From a virus: a stretch of DNA of 44,816 nucleotides. A program made the translations under genes and the position numbers. The stretch is from IMG/VR virus record IMGVR_UViG_3300044568_001552, positions 1-44,816 of that record; one strand, 5' to 3'. The notes beneath the pieces are model-generated. The model saw only the letters and a list, made by a program, of their open reading frames with translations, did no database searches and was not told where the DNA came from. Position 1 is the first letter of the stretch. Every line of letters starts with the position of its first letter. Below, piece by piece: positions 22,917 through 32,007 of this stretch.

Positions 22917-24947
22917 ATGTCAGAAGTTTTTTCGTTTCGTCTATCAGAAGAATTTGTAAATAAATATAATAATGTTCCAGCACCATTTGGTTTTACAGAT
23001 GCTGGATCTAACTCTTTAGGAGAAGTTACATTTATACGTACATATTCTAGGGTAAAAGAAGACGGTACAAAAGAACGCTGGCATGAGGTTTGCCGTCGTG
23101 TTATTGAGGGTATGTATTCAGTACAAAAGAATCATGCTAAAGATAATCGTTTACCATGGAATGACAATAAAGCACAGAAGTCTGCACAAGAAGCATTTCA
23201 AAGAATGTTTGAATTAAAGTGGACACCACCAGGCCGTGGTCTCTGGGCATTTGGAACTCCTATGACTATGGAGAAGCGTAACTCTGCATCTCTTCAAAAT
23301 TGTGCAATGGTTTCAACCAGAGACATTGATCGTAATGATCCTGGTGCATTATTTGCCTGGGTAATGGATGCATTAATGTTGGGTATTGGAGTTGGATTTG
23401 ATACCCTTGGACAAGACAAGCAGATGTCTATTTATGCACCTACAGAGCCAGCAATCGTTTATGAAATCCCAGATACACGTGAGGGCTGGGTTGAATCTGT
23501 TCGGTATTTAATAAATTCATATCTTCGTCAAAACCAGTCTATTCAAGAGTTTACCTATGACCTTATCCGTCCCCTAGGAGCACCCATTAAAGGCTTTGGA
23601 GGGGTTGCCAGCGGTCCAGCACCACTTATTGATCTCCATACACGTATTAGAAATGTAATTGGCTCTAGGGCGGGGGAATTATTAGATAGCCGTGCAATTG
23701 TAGACCTTGTTAACCTTATTGGTACATGTGTTGTTTCTGGAAATGTTCGTCGTTCCGCTACCCTTGCACTAGGCGCAGCAGAAGATGAAGGTTTTATTAA
23801 TCTCAAAAATCCAGAAGTATTTCCAGAACGAAACTCATATGATCCAGAAAAACCAGGATGGGCTTGGATGTCTAATAATTCTATTTCAGCAACAGTTGGA
23901 ACAAAATATGAAGACTATGTAGATTTAATTGCAGACAATGGAGAGCCAGGATTTATTTGGTTGGATGTGGCAAGAGAATACGGAAGATTAAAAGATGCAC
24001 CAGATTATAAAGATTCCAGAATCATGGGATTCAATCCTTGTGCGGAGCAGCCATTAGAATCTTATGAACTTTGTACACTTGTAGAAGTGCACTTAAATCG
24101 TCATGAGTCTAAGGAGGACTTCCTCAAGACATTGAAGTTTGCATATCTTTATGGAAAGACTGTAACCTTAATGCCAACACATTGGCAACAGACAAACGGT
24201 ATTATGCAAAGAAACCGTCGTATTGGAACATCCCTAACAGGCATTGCATCTTTTGCAGACACTAGCGGTCTACCAGCATTGCGTGAATGGATGGATGAGG
24301 GGTATGAAAAGATTCGTCACTATGACCATAAGTATTCAGAGTGGCTATGTGTTCGTGAATCGGTTCGTGTAACTACCGTCAAACCTTCAGGATCTGTTTC
24401 TCTTCTATCAGGTGCAACTCCTGGAGTTCACTGGGGACCTGGTGGAGAATTTTATCTTCGTGCCATTCGTTTTGGTAATACTGATCCAATGATGTATTTA
24501 TTTAAAGCAGCGGGATATAAAATTGAAGACGATGTTGTATCAGCAAATACCTCAGTAGTTTACTTCCCAGTTGCATCAGGGCACAAGCGTTCTGAAAAAC
24601 AAGTTAGTTTATTTGAAAAGATTGGTTTGGCTGCAACAGCCCAAAAGTATTGGTCTGATAATGGCGTTTCCGTTACTCTTTCATTTGACAAAGAAGAAGA
24701 GACAAAGTTTATTGCTCCAGCCCTAAACATGTATGAGGGTCAACTAAAGGCAGTCTCATTTCTTCCAATGGGCAACAAGACTTATCTTCAACAGCCTTAT
24801 ACAGAGATTACCAGAGAAGAGTATAACTCTTACGTTGGCACAATTGGCAAGATTGACTGGTCTGCAATTTATGATGGCAAAGATAATCTAGATGCCGAAT
24901 CAGAAAAATATTGCAGTACAGATGCTTGTGAGATTAAATTATATTAG
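22917..24947 (+). CDS. nrdJ: Adenosylcobalamin-dependent (class II) ribonucleotide reductase, monomeric type (676 aa)
   Basis: Reduces ribonucleotides to deoxyribonucleotides with a B12-derived radical. The layout matches the monomeric Lactobacillus leichmannii enzyme: C129 in SLQNCAMVST, thiyl-radical Cys375 with N373 and E377 in NPCAEQPLESYELC, and C386 as the second redox cysteine. The 11-residue gap between the active-site cysteines is the same as in that enzyme. The C-terminal shuttle pair is C666 and C671 (YCSTDACEIKLY). At 676 residues it is slightly shorter than the 739-residue model. It has its own promoter, 5' hairpin and upstream terminator. It lets the phage make DNA precursors without oxygen or a class I radical subunit, provided the host supplies cobalamin. 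Confidence 0.93.
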   Translation: MSEVFSFRLSEEFVNKYNNVPAPFGFTDAGSNSLGEVTFIRTYSRVKEDGTKERWHEVCRRVIEGMYSVQKNHAKDNRLPWNDNKAQKSAQEAFQRMFELKWTPPGRGLWAFGTPMTMEKRNSASLQNCAMVSTRDIDRNDPGALFAWVMDALMLGIGVGFDTLGQDKQMSIYAPTEPAIVYEIPDTREGWVESVRYLINSYLRQNQSIQEFTYDLIRPLGAPIKGFGGVASGPAPLIDLHTRIRNVIGSRAGELLDSRAIVDLVNLIGTCVVSGNVRRSATLALGAAEDEGFINLKNPEVFPERNSYDPEKPGWAWMSNNSISATVGTKYEDYVDLIADNGEPGFIWLDVAREYGRLKDAPDYKDSRIMGFNPCAEQPLESYELCTLVEVHLNRHESKEDFLKTLKFAYLYGKTVTLMPTHWQQTNGIMQRNRRIGTSLTGIASFADTSGLPALREWMDEGYEKIRHYDHKYSEWLCVRESVRVTTVKPSGSVSLLSGATPGVHWGPGGEFYLRAIRFGNTDPMMYLFKAAGYKIEDDVVSANTSVVYFPVASGHKRSEKQVSLFEKIGLAATAQKYWSDNGVSVTLSFDKEEETKFIAPALNMYEGQLKAVSFLPMGNKTYLQQPYTEITREEYNSYVGTIGKIDWSAIYDGKDNLDAESEKYCSTDACEIKLY

Positions 24948-24956
24948 GCCGTATCC

Positions 24957-24965
24957 TGCTATAAT
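24957..24965 (+). promoter_or_regulatory. Extended -10 promoter of LamG-type tail gene
   Basis: TGC-TATAAT, 17 nt before the ATG at 24983, with a GATAGGAGA SD in the leader. Confidence 0.6.
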
Positions 24966-24982
24966 AAGGGGATAGGAGAACC

Positions 24983-27900
24983 ATGTCTAACCCATCCAAT
25001 TTGTATGCAGAGAAGATCTTTAGTGAACACCCTCTGGTTCTTTGGGCACTAGACGATAAACTTGATTACATAAGTTTAATCTCAGAGGCACAAAGGGATA
25101 TACTCGGCCTTTGGTCCGCAACAAATTGCACTGCTTACTCTGGAACTTCTTTTGCAGGGGAACCATTTTCAACTAGTTATAATACAAAAATTAGATCTAA
25201 CGTACCAGTAGGCTCTACTAATGAGGCAACATTAATAAGCCCAGGTATAGTAAATTTTCAAGACTTAGATTCAAGGCTTGGAACATTTTGTGTAGCAACA
25301 CATTTTTATTCAAATACTCCTTATATTCAATCAGTTGCTATTGGCTATGAATACACAGACACTACAACCTCTCAGATAATTCAAAATTTAAAAGTCTTTC
25401 CAACTTCTTTATTTCAGGATTGGGGTTTTGTATCTGAGACATTTGAGATCCCTGACGAAAATACAGACTTAAGGGTAGTCATAAAAATCATAACAACTTC
25501 TGGTGGAGCCACAACTGGAGACTATGAATTATATTTTAATGGTATAACTGTTGGTCAATGGTCTGAAGAGTTTAATGCAACATCTCTTGGCATAGAGTCA
25601 GAAACATTCCCAGCAAACATTGATCTAACAACAACTAATGATGTTGTTGCAGCATCGGCTTATGGAATCTCTTCAGATACTGCATACTATTTAGTTGATG
25701 GAAATTATCTTGCTGCAAAGAATACTGGAATTCCATTAGTTTTTGGTGCATCTGGAATTACAAAACTTGTACCAAACGGAAACGATCCATCAATTATTTT
25801 TCCTGGCAAAGGATTTTTGCATGAAGAGGGAAGATATAACAATTATACTGTTGAGTTTTGGGCAAGACTTAGTTCAGAGACAAATACACCAAAAAGAATA
25901 TTTGGGCCCATTGGAAGCGAAGACGGACTATATGTAGAAGGTGGATTCTTAACACTTTTCATTGGCGGAAATTTTGCTTCACACTTTATTGGTGAGTGGT
26001 TTAGACCAATGCTAATTCATATTGCTTTAACTAATAATAACGCAGTAGTAATGATAAATGGAGAGCAGGTTATCTCTTTAGATTTTATTACTTCCTCAAT
26101 CAGTTTGGCTTCTGGACTTGAGGAAAATTGGCTTGGATTCTATGCACACGAAGATGTAACTCCAATTGAAATAGACGCTCTTGCTATTTATTCGTACAGA
26201 GTTCCAGACATTGTCGCAAAAAGACGTTGGGTTTATGGTCAGGGCGTAGGTTCATCAGAAAATATTGATTCTGCTTATAGCGGAACCTCTGCTGTGATTG
26301 ATTATCCATTTGCTGACTATACGGCTAATTATAATTACCCAAGTTTTGCACAATGGCAACAGGGAAGTTTTGACAACCTATCTACAACAGCAACAGCATT
26401 AACAACCCCTGAGTATGTTTTGCCAACAATTTTTACGGGTACAAAAACCATTCAAGATTTATATGATGATTCAGATACTATATATTCAAATATAGCAAGT
26501 GGAAACCTTGGCACCGACAGTAGGTTTATATCACTAAATCCTAACAACTCCTGGGACAATGAAGGAGCATATATTAACTTCTCAAACTTTAATATATTAA
26601 ATGATCAAGTAGCCTCTGTCTACGGAGTTTTTCAAATAAACAATCAGGGCAGTGGAACCAATGATGAAGAGCAGATATTGTTTAAGATATACAATCAAAG
26701 CACAGGCAACTATTTTAGTGTTAATGTAGATGGACTAGAGATTGTTTACTCTTTAGTCTACGGAGGAGTTTCAGAAGAGATTTATCGCACAGATAATATA
26801 GGACTCCAAGAACTTTTTGCAGCAGGAATTAATATTCAAGATCTTGTGTTACAAAATGGTGGAAATGTTGCTACATTCTTTGGAAATCAAAACTCTCTAA
26901 GCCTATATGTTGGAGGAGATAACTCTGGAGACAAGACATTTAAAGGGTATATTTTTTCTGTTGGTCTTGCAACAGCCTTAAACTCAAACGAGATATCTTC
27001 ATATTTTGAAGATAATGGAACTGCTATTGTTGATACTTATGCTGGAAGCGGAGTTGAGTATTCAGAAAATGCCCTTGGACTTTTAGCACATACCGCAAGT
27101 TATACTCTTTTACCAACATTTGCATACAATAAATTATTCTTAGACATTGGAGTTTCAGGGCACTGGGAAGACTATTTACCTTTATCTTATTTTGGACAAT
27201 ATGTTCAGAACGATGCTGGAGATTCTTTTTATGACTTAGATTTCTTACAATTTAATCTTGGGTATCCGTCTACATCTAGCCTATTGCAATCAGAAACTGT
27301 CGGATCCTGGACATACCAAGGACTAAAAGATGAATATAGAATACCAATAGAAAAAACTTATGCAGAATTAGACAATGCACTCTTTACTGGCTGGAGTAAC
27401 TATCAAGATCTATCACAAAGGTCTTTAAAGAATTATGAATATAATACAGAGCAGGCATCAATTAGAAGTTATATCACTTTCCAGTATATTCAAGATGGGG
27501 CAAATGCCTTACCTAGTACATTTACAACTACGGTTTCTGCAAAAGAAAACTCAGTTGTTGACGTTTCTGAATACTCATCTTGGAATACAACAAAGTTTGA
27601 GGTTGTTGATAATACCTTAATCTATCCAAGAAAAGATATTGACTTTAATGATTTGGCAATTGTCTATAGTCTTGATTTTAATGTTCGTGGAATATTAACA
27701 AAGCCAGTATCGCTTAAGAAACTAGAACTTGCTTCTCAGGCTTTTAATGAAAACTCATTTAACCCAATTGGAACAAGGTTTGGAACTGATCTATTTCCAT
27801 ATAAACGCTCTGGTATTTATTATGACTATAAAGCAAAAAATCCTTTTAGCATTTACAAAGGCAGCACTCCGTATCTCTATTTTAATAAGACATCTGGAAT

Positions 27901-28624
27901 CCAGGTTCGTGGAGATTTTGACTACAACTTTGATCGTGGTATTTCAATCCCTATCAATCAATCTGTTGCAGAGAATTATAAGGTAAGTGCTTTTCAGTCT
28001 TGGGTTAAATATGATAAAAGATCTTTTCCATTAACACCAATAAGTTTGTTTGAAATAAAACATAAAGCAGAAACCATAATCTTTAATGTTGTTGCAAATG
28101 ATGAGTTTGGACAAAGAGGCAGAATCTTTGCAAAAAATAAAAGTGATAACTCAGACTTTAGTGACCTGTCATATTTTATAAACGGAAAACTTGTTTATGA
28201 CCCAGTATTAACTCTAAACGAGTGGGCTGTACTAGGAATAAACTTTGGAACAGCCTTAAACCTTGATTTATTTTTAGGGTCTATAAACTTAAACAGCCCA
28301 GCAATATTTAACAACATTTCTTTTTACCAAGCAAATAATCTTCAACAGTTGCAGTCTAGAAGCACTAGACCTTGGAGCAGAGTTAAGCAAGATGGAGAAA
28401 CTGAGCAGGATTGGGCATTCTGGCTAAACAACTATTCTTGGGATAGCACCCTGTTTACATTAGCCTCAGCCCTGTATGGAGTAAATGCACAAGAGGTTTA
28501 TAACAATTACATGGGAACTAATAAGATTATCATTGATGACGAAGAAGGCATGGTGTTTGATGCCGACAAGATGAGAGTCTATAATGACACTACTTGGTCG
28601 GTATCGGTAGGCACACCAGTATGA
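24983..28624 (+). CDS. LamG-like minor tail protein (1213 aa)
   Basis: A very large, all-beta, Asn/Ser/Tyr-rich protein. The N-terminus (NLYAEKIFSEHPLVLWALDD) is typical of actinophage minor tail proteins that start with 'YA..i..d.P...WpLDd'. A concanavalin/LamG-like jelly-roll is visible around 270-400 (NNYTVEFWARLSS, IALTNNNAVVMINGEQ). A second, weaker one lies around 530-680 (YGVFQINNQGSG, NYFSVNVDGLEI). The C-terminal 400 residues are less clear. Such proteins form tail-tip or appendage parts that bind surface polysaccharide. Unusually, it lies upstream of the portal rather than after the tape measure. A good SD and a dedicated promoter support independent expression. Confidence 0.75.
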   Translation: MSNPSNLYAEKIFSEHPLVLWALDDKLDYISLISEAQRDILGLWSATNCTAYSGTSFAGEPFSTSYNTKIRSNVPVGSTNEATLISPGIVNFQDLDSRLGTFCVATHFYSNTPYIQSVAIGYEYTDTTTSQIIQNLKVFPTSLFQDWGFVSETFEIPDENTDLRVVIKIITTSGGATTGDYELYFNGITVGQWSEEFNATSLGIESETFPANIDLTTTNDVVAASAYGISSDTAYYLVDGNYLAAKNTGIPLVFGASGITKLVPNGNDPSIIFPGKGFLHEEGRYNNYTVEFWARLSSETNTPKRIFGPIGSEDGLYVEGGFLTLFIGGNFASHFIGEWFRPMLIHIALTNNNAVVMINGEQVISLDFITSSISLASGLEENWLGFYAHEDVTPIEIDALAIYSYRVPDIVAKRRWVYGQGVGSSENIDSAYSGTSAVIDYPFADYTANYNYPSFAQWQQGSFDNLSTTATALTTPEYVLPTIFTGTKTIQDLYDDSDTIYSNIASGNLGTDSRFISLNPNNSWDNEGAYINFSNFNILNDQVASVYGVFQINNQGSGTNDEEQILFKIYNQSTGNYFSVNVDGLEIVYSLVYGGVSEEIYRTDNIGLQELFAAGINIQDLVLQNGGNVATFFGNQNSLSLYVGGDNSGDKTFKGYIFSVGLATALNSNEISSYFEDNGTAIVDTYAGSGVEYSENALGLLAHTASYTLLPTFAYNKLFLDIGVSGHWEDYLPLSYFGQYVQNDAGDSFYDLDFLQFNLGYPSTSSLLQSETVGSWTYQGLKDEYRIPIEKTYAELDNALFTGWSNYQDLSQRSLKNYEYNTEQASIRSYITFQYIQDGANALPSTFTTTVSAKENSVVDVSEYSSWNTTKFEVVDNTLIYPRKDIDFNDLAIVYSLDFNVRGILTKPVSLKKLELASQAFNENSFNPIGTRFGTDLFPYKRSGIYYDYKAKNPFSIYKGSTPYLYFNKTSGIQVRGDFDYNFDRGISIPINQSVAENYKVSAFQSWVKYDKRSFPLTPISLFEIKHKAETIIFNVVANDEFGQRGRIFAKNKSDNSDFSDLSYFINGKLVYDPVLTLNEWAVLGINFGTALNLDLFLGSINLNSPAIFNNISFYQANNLQQLQSRSTRPWSRVKQDGETEQDWAFWLNNYSWDSTLFTLASALYGVNAQEVYNNYMGTNKIIIDDEEGMVFDADKMRVYNDTTWSVSVGTPV

Positions 28625-28626
28625 TC

Positions 28627-28635
28627 TGGTATACT
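28627..28635 (+). promoter_or_regulatory. Extended -10 promoter of head module, leaderless
   Basis: TGG-TATACT, ending 7 nt before the ATG at 28643. This supports 28643 over the alternative ATG at 28637. Confidence 0.6.
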
Positions 28636-28642
28636 TATGGTT

Positions 28643-29041
28643 ATGGATTCTCTATTTAGCCCAAAAACTGGCAAACCTATTGTTGAAAATGTACGACGCA
28701 AGGTCATTGATAAGCATTATGACTGGGGTCTTTACGTATACAAGAAGTCAGATGGAAAATGGTTTACTGACGGAAATGGCTCTGTATTAAACATTCCTGC
28801 TCAAAAGGGGGACATCTCAAAGATTGCAGAACTTAAAAAGGCTGCAGTATTTAATGGTGATGATGGAGAAGGCAAAGCGGTCTTTGTTCCAGGATTAACA
28901 AGAATTTCAGAAGAAGAATATTCAGAACAAAAAGACAGAATGATCCAAGGTTTAATTCCAAATGTTAATGACCTAGGCGCAATTGCAGATGCACAGAAAA
29001 CATTAAAGACACACGGAAGGGATGCGTACGAAAGTGACTGA
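28643..29041 (+). CDS. Hypothetical head-module protein (132 aa)
   Basis: Start at 28643 is preferred because the -10 element ends 7 nt before it; 28637 is an in-frame alternative. The product has a first half with aromatic/basic strands (KHYDWGLYVYKKSDGKWFTDGNG) and a helical, acidic C-terminus (LTRISEEEYSEQKDRMIQG). It is not recognised. It overlaps the portal gene by 20 nt, so it is probably co-translated with the portal. It may be a small packaging or portal-associated factor. A terminase would normally stand here, but no terminase motif is present. Confidence 0.6.
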   Translation: MDSLFSPKTGKPIVENVRRKVIDKHYDWGLYVYKKSDGKWFTDGNGSVLNIPAQKGDISKIAELKKAAVFNGDDGEGKAVFVPGLTRISEEEYSEQKDRMIQGLIPNVNDLGAIADAQKTLKTHGRDAYESD

Positions 29042-30641
29042 TGATGATAACTTCCAGTATGTTAGAGCAAGTTTAAATACTCAAGAACAAGAGGATAGCC
29101 AGTTTAAGGGTAGCGACCCATTTAATAAAAATTGGGAAGAATTAAAAGAATACTCTGGCTTAGATCAAAACTTTCGCCGTCGTGTAGTAAGACAGATTAG
29201 CAAAGCAGTATCTCCAACACCAGCGTATCTAGATTCTGCAAATGCAGTACCTGCTGGAGTAGACGATGCTGGATCAAAGGCTCTTAATCCTGGAACTGTA
29301 TACAGGAACGGATACGGTCTATTTGATGTAATTACACCACCATACAACATGTATGAACTAGCAAATTTTTATGATACATGTTTTTCAAACCACGCTGCAA
29401 TTGATGCAAAGGTAGAAAACATTGTAGGTCTTGGTTACAGGTTTGATGTTACAGATAGAACTTCACTAAGATTAGAAACTTCAGAAGATGAAGGCGCAAC
29501 TGGTAGAGCAAGAAGCAGAATTGAAAGAGCAAAGATTGAACTTCGTGATTGGTTAGAAAACCTAAACGATGACGACTCTTTTACAAAAATTATGGAAAAG
29601 GTTTATACCGATGTTGAAGCAACAGGTAACGGCTTTATTGAAGTAGGTAGAACACTTAAAGGCGATATTGGTTACATTGGTCACATACCAGCCACTACTG
29701 TTCGTGTTCGTAGACTTAATGATGGATACCTTCAAATTATTGGTCAGGCCGTTGTTTACTTTAGAAATTTTGGTGCAAACAATCCAAACCCAGTAACAGC
29801 AGATAGCCGTGCAAATGAAATTATTCACCTTAAGTCATACTCTCCACTAAATACTTATTATGGAATTCCAGATATTGTTTCTGCAATGCCGTCATTAATT
29901 GGTGACCAACTAGCATCAAGATATAACATTGATTATTTTGAAAACAAGGCTGTACCACGATACATCATTACCCTGAAAGGTGCAAAACTTTCTGGAGATG
30001 CAGAAGACAAGATGTTTAGATTTTTACAAACTGGGCTTAAGTCTCAGTCTCACAGAACTCTTTATATTCCACTTCCTGGAGATACAGACCAAAACAAGGT
30101 TGAGTTTAAGATGGAGCCAATTGAAAACGGTATTCAAGAAGGATCTTTCAAGGAGTATCGTAAACAAAATCGTGATGACATTCTGATTGCTCACCAGGTT
30201 CCTATATCTAAACTTGGTGGCTCAGATTCTGGTTTGGCGGCAGCACTCTCCCAAGATCGTACATTTAAAGAGCAGGTTGCTAGACCAGCACAACATCATT
30301 TAGAGAAGGTCGTTAATAAGATTATTAAAGAAAAAACAGATGTTCTTGAGCTTAAGTTTAATGAACTAACTCTTACAGATGAAATTGCTCAATCGCAGAT
30401 TCTTGAAAGACTTGTTAAGACTCAAATTATGATGCCAAACGAGGCTCGTCAGGCTCTTGATTTGCCACAACGCAAAGATGGAGATGAGCCATTTGTCATG
30501 ACTCCAAGACAGGCAACTGATGCTGCTGCAAATCTTTCTGGGAATAGAGCAAGAGATACAGAAAGAACAAATAACAATTCTGACTCCCCAAGTACAGTTG
30601 CTGGACGCAATCCTGCGGGTGAGGGTAGATCGTCTCAGTAA
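29022..30641 (+). CDS. Portal protein, HK97/PBSX type (539 aa)
   Basis: A typical phage portal pattern. About 105-125 is the YELANFYDTCFSNHAAIDAKVENIVG entry helix. TKIMEKVYTDVEATGNGFIEV (about 187-207) and DEIIHLK-type strands (NEIIHLKSYSPLNTYYGIPDI) follow. IGDQLASRYNIDYFENKAVPRYIITLKG comes next, then IPISKLGG-type HQVPISKLGGSDSG, and a C-terminal Asn/Ser-rich tail. It forms the dodecameric DNA entry ring at one capsid vertex. The ATG at 29022 lies only 1 nt after GGAAGG; a GTG at 29034 is an alternative start with a better SD distance. It is followed by the protease gene with its own promoter. Confidence 0.9.
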   Translation: MRTKVTDDDNFQYVRASLNTQEQEDSQFKGSDPFNKNWEELKEYSGLDQNFRRRVVRQISKAVSPTPAYLDSANAVPAGVDDAGSKALNPGTVYRNGYGLFDVITPPYNMYELANFYDTCFSNHAAIDAKVENIVGLGYRFDVTDRTSLRLETSEDEGATGRARSRIERAKIELRDWLENLNDDDSFTKIMEKVYTDVEATGNGFIEVGRTLKGDIGYIGHIPATTVRVRRLNDGYLQIIGQAVVYFRNFGANNPNPVTADSRANEIIHLKSYSPLNTYYGIPDIVSAMPSLIGDQLASRYNIDYFENKAVPRYIITLKGAKLSGDAEDKMFRFLQTGLKSQSHRTLYIPLPGDTDQNKVEFKMEPIENGIQEGSFKEYRKQNRDDILIAHQVPISKLGGSDSGLAAALSQDRTFKEQVARPAQHHLEKVVNKIIKEKTDVLELKFNELTLTDEIAQSQILERLVKTQIMMPNEARQALDLPQRKDGDEPFVMTPRQATDAAANLSGNRARDTERTNNNSDSPSTVAGRNPAGEGRSSQ

Positions 30642-30663
30642 TTGAGAAATCTAATAAAACATT

Positions 30664-30672
30664 TGGTATAAT
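30664..30672 (+). promoter_or_regulatory. Extended -10 promoter of protease/capsid genes, leaderless
   Basis: TGG-TATAAT, ending 10 nt before the ATG at 30683. An in-frame ATG at 30671 overlaps the -10 box itself and is therefore unlikely to be the start. Confidence 0.6.
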
Positions 30673-30682
30673 GGATTCTGAT

Positions 30683-31981
30683 ATGATGATAAATAAGGCA
30701 AATTGGACAACAGACAAGGATAGCCTACGTCTGTCAATGCCTATTGGTAAGGTAGACGTAGAACGCCGAATGGTCTCTGGCTTTGCATCTCTTGATAACA
30801 TTGACAAGCAAGATGACATTGTTACAGCAGAAGCAAGTGTTCAAGCATTCAAAAATTTCAAGGGCAACCTAAGAGAAATGCATCAGCCATCAGCAGTAGG
30901 AAGAATGATCTCATTTAAAGAAGATCGCTATTTTGATCCAAATTCAAAGAAGTTTTATAACGGAGTTTATGTCTCTGCTTATGTTTCAAAGGGTGCACAG
31001 AATGCCTGGGAGAAAGTCCTAGATGGCACATACACTGGTTTTTCTATTGGTGGCAATATTAAGGTTTGGGACGATGCATATAATGCAGACCTAGACAAGT
31101 CAATTCGCATTATTAAAGATTATGATCTTTATGAATTGTCATTAGTTGATAGCCCAGCAAATCAATTTGCAAGTATTATTTCTGTTGAAAAAGTAAATGG
31201 TCAGAGTGTTGTAACTGGAACATCTGCAGATACTGTTATTGAAAATGTTTTTTACGATTCCGAAAACGGTATTGTATTAGTCTCTGACTCAGAAACAGAA
31301 GCAAGCCCAGTCAGTGGTAAGAACATGGAAAACATTGGTTTTGTAGAAAAGAATGATGACGAAAAAGCAAATATGATAAAGTTCTTAGTTGATAGTGCTA
31401 AAGGCATTAGTACAATTAAGATTACCAAGGAGGTAAATAAAATGACAGAAGCAACAGAAGCAGTATTAGATGCTGCAGTTGAAAATGTTGAAATTACTCC
31501 AGAGGCACAGCCAGCAGAAGTAGAAACTCCTGCAGTCGTTGACGAAGTACCAGCAGATCTTGCTGTTGCAAAATCAGATGATGGTGGTGCAGTTCCTTCT
31601 GCTCTAGTAGTAGAAGAAGAGAGCGTTGCTCCAGAAGTTGAAGCCGAACTTGCTGTAGCAAAGTCAGATGAATCAGTTGCAGATGCAATTGCTGAAATCA
31701 AGAACTCTCTTACTAATGCCTTTGGCGATCTCGCTACAACCATTAAGTCTCTTAATGAGCAGGTTGCAGCACTTAACAAGTCCATTGACGATGTGTCTAC
31801 AGAAGTAACACAGGTCAAGGGTCAGTTCAATGAGTTTGGAAAGAGAGTAGATGCCGTAGAGCAAGATACCGCTTTCCGCAAGTCTGGCGATCTAGGCGAG
31901 ATCGTGCAGTTTGAGCCTGTAAAGGTTCAGAAATCCCTATGGGGCGGACGTTTCCTCAAAAATTCCGACCTATTTAATTAA
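30683..31981 (+). CDS. Prohead protease with fused scaffold domain (432 aa)
   Basis: The N-terminal about 175 residues look like an XkdF/S78-type prohead serine protease: VERRMVSGFASLDNIDKQDDIV, catalytic His67 in LREMHQPSAVGRM, and Ser121 in TYTGFSIGGNIKV, then YELSLVDSPAN. The rest is an acidic, Ala/Glu/Val-rich linker (about 250-330) and a coiled coil (IAEIKNSLTNAFGDL...LNEQVAALNKSIDDV, about 335-395). A basic end (VKVQKSLWGGRFLK) typical of scaffolding proteins closes it. It probably guides capsid assembly and then cleaves scaffold and capsid. A strong internal SD allows a separate scaffold product (next feature). The first of two equal start Met codons is chosen. Confidence 0.85.
   Translation: MMINKANWTTDKDSLRLSMPIGKVDVERRMVSGFASLDNIDKQDDIVTAEASVQAFKNFKGNLREMHQPSAVGRMISFKEDRYFDPNSKKFYNGVYVSAYVSKGAQNAWEKVLDGTYTGFSIGGNIKVWDDAYNADLDKSIRIIKDYDLYELSLVDSPANQFASIISVEKVNGQSVVTGTSADTVIENVFYDSENGIVLVSDSETEASPVSGKNMENIGFVEKNDDEKANMIKFLVDSAKGISTIKITKEVNKMTEATEAVLDAAVENVEITPEAQPAEVETPAVVDEVPADLAVAKSDDGGAVPSALVVEEESVAPEVEAELAVAKSDESVADAIAEIKNSLTNAFGDLATTIKSLNEQVAALNKSIDDVSTEVTQVKGQFNEFGKRVDAVEQDTAFRKSGDLGEIVQFEPVKVQKSLWGGRFLKNSDLFN
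31442..31981 (+). CDS. Internal in-frame start: free scaffold protein (179 aa)
   Basis: Inside the protease gene, a perfect SD AAGGAGGT (31427-31434) lies 7 nt before an in-frame ATG (31442). The predicted product (MTEATEAVLDAAVENVE...) contains only the acidic linker, coiled coil and basic C-terminus, without the protease. This is the arrangement of lambda C/Nu3, where a nested start makes extra scaffold. The SD is stronger than that of most genes in the window and would be hard to explain otherwise. Expression of this product is inferred. Confidence 0.7.
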   Translation: MTEATEAVLDAAVENVEITPEAQPAEVETPAVVDEVPADLAVAKSDDGGAVPSALVVEEESVAPEVEAELAVAKSDESVADAIAEIKNSLTNAFGDLATTIKSLNEQVAALNKSIDDVSTEVTQVKGQFNEFGKRVDAVEQDTAFRKSGDLGEIVQFEPVKVQKSLWGGRFLKNSDLFN

Positions 31982-32007
31982 CAATATATTCACTAGGAGG
32001 TGAAATA

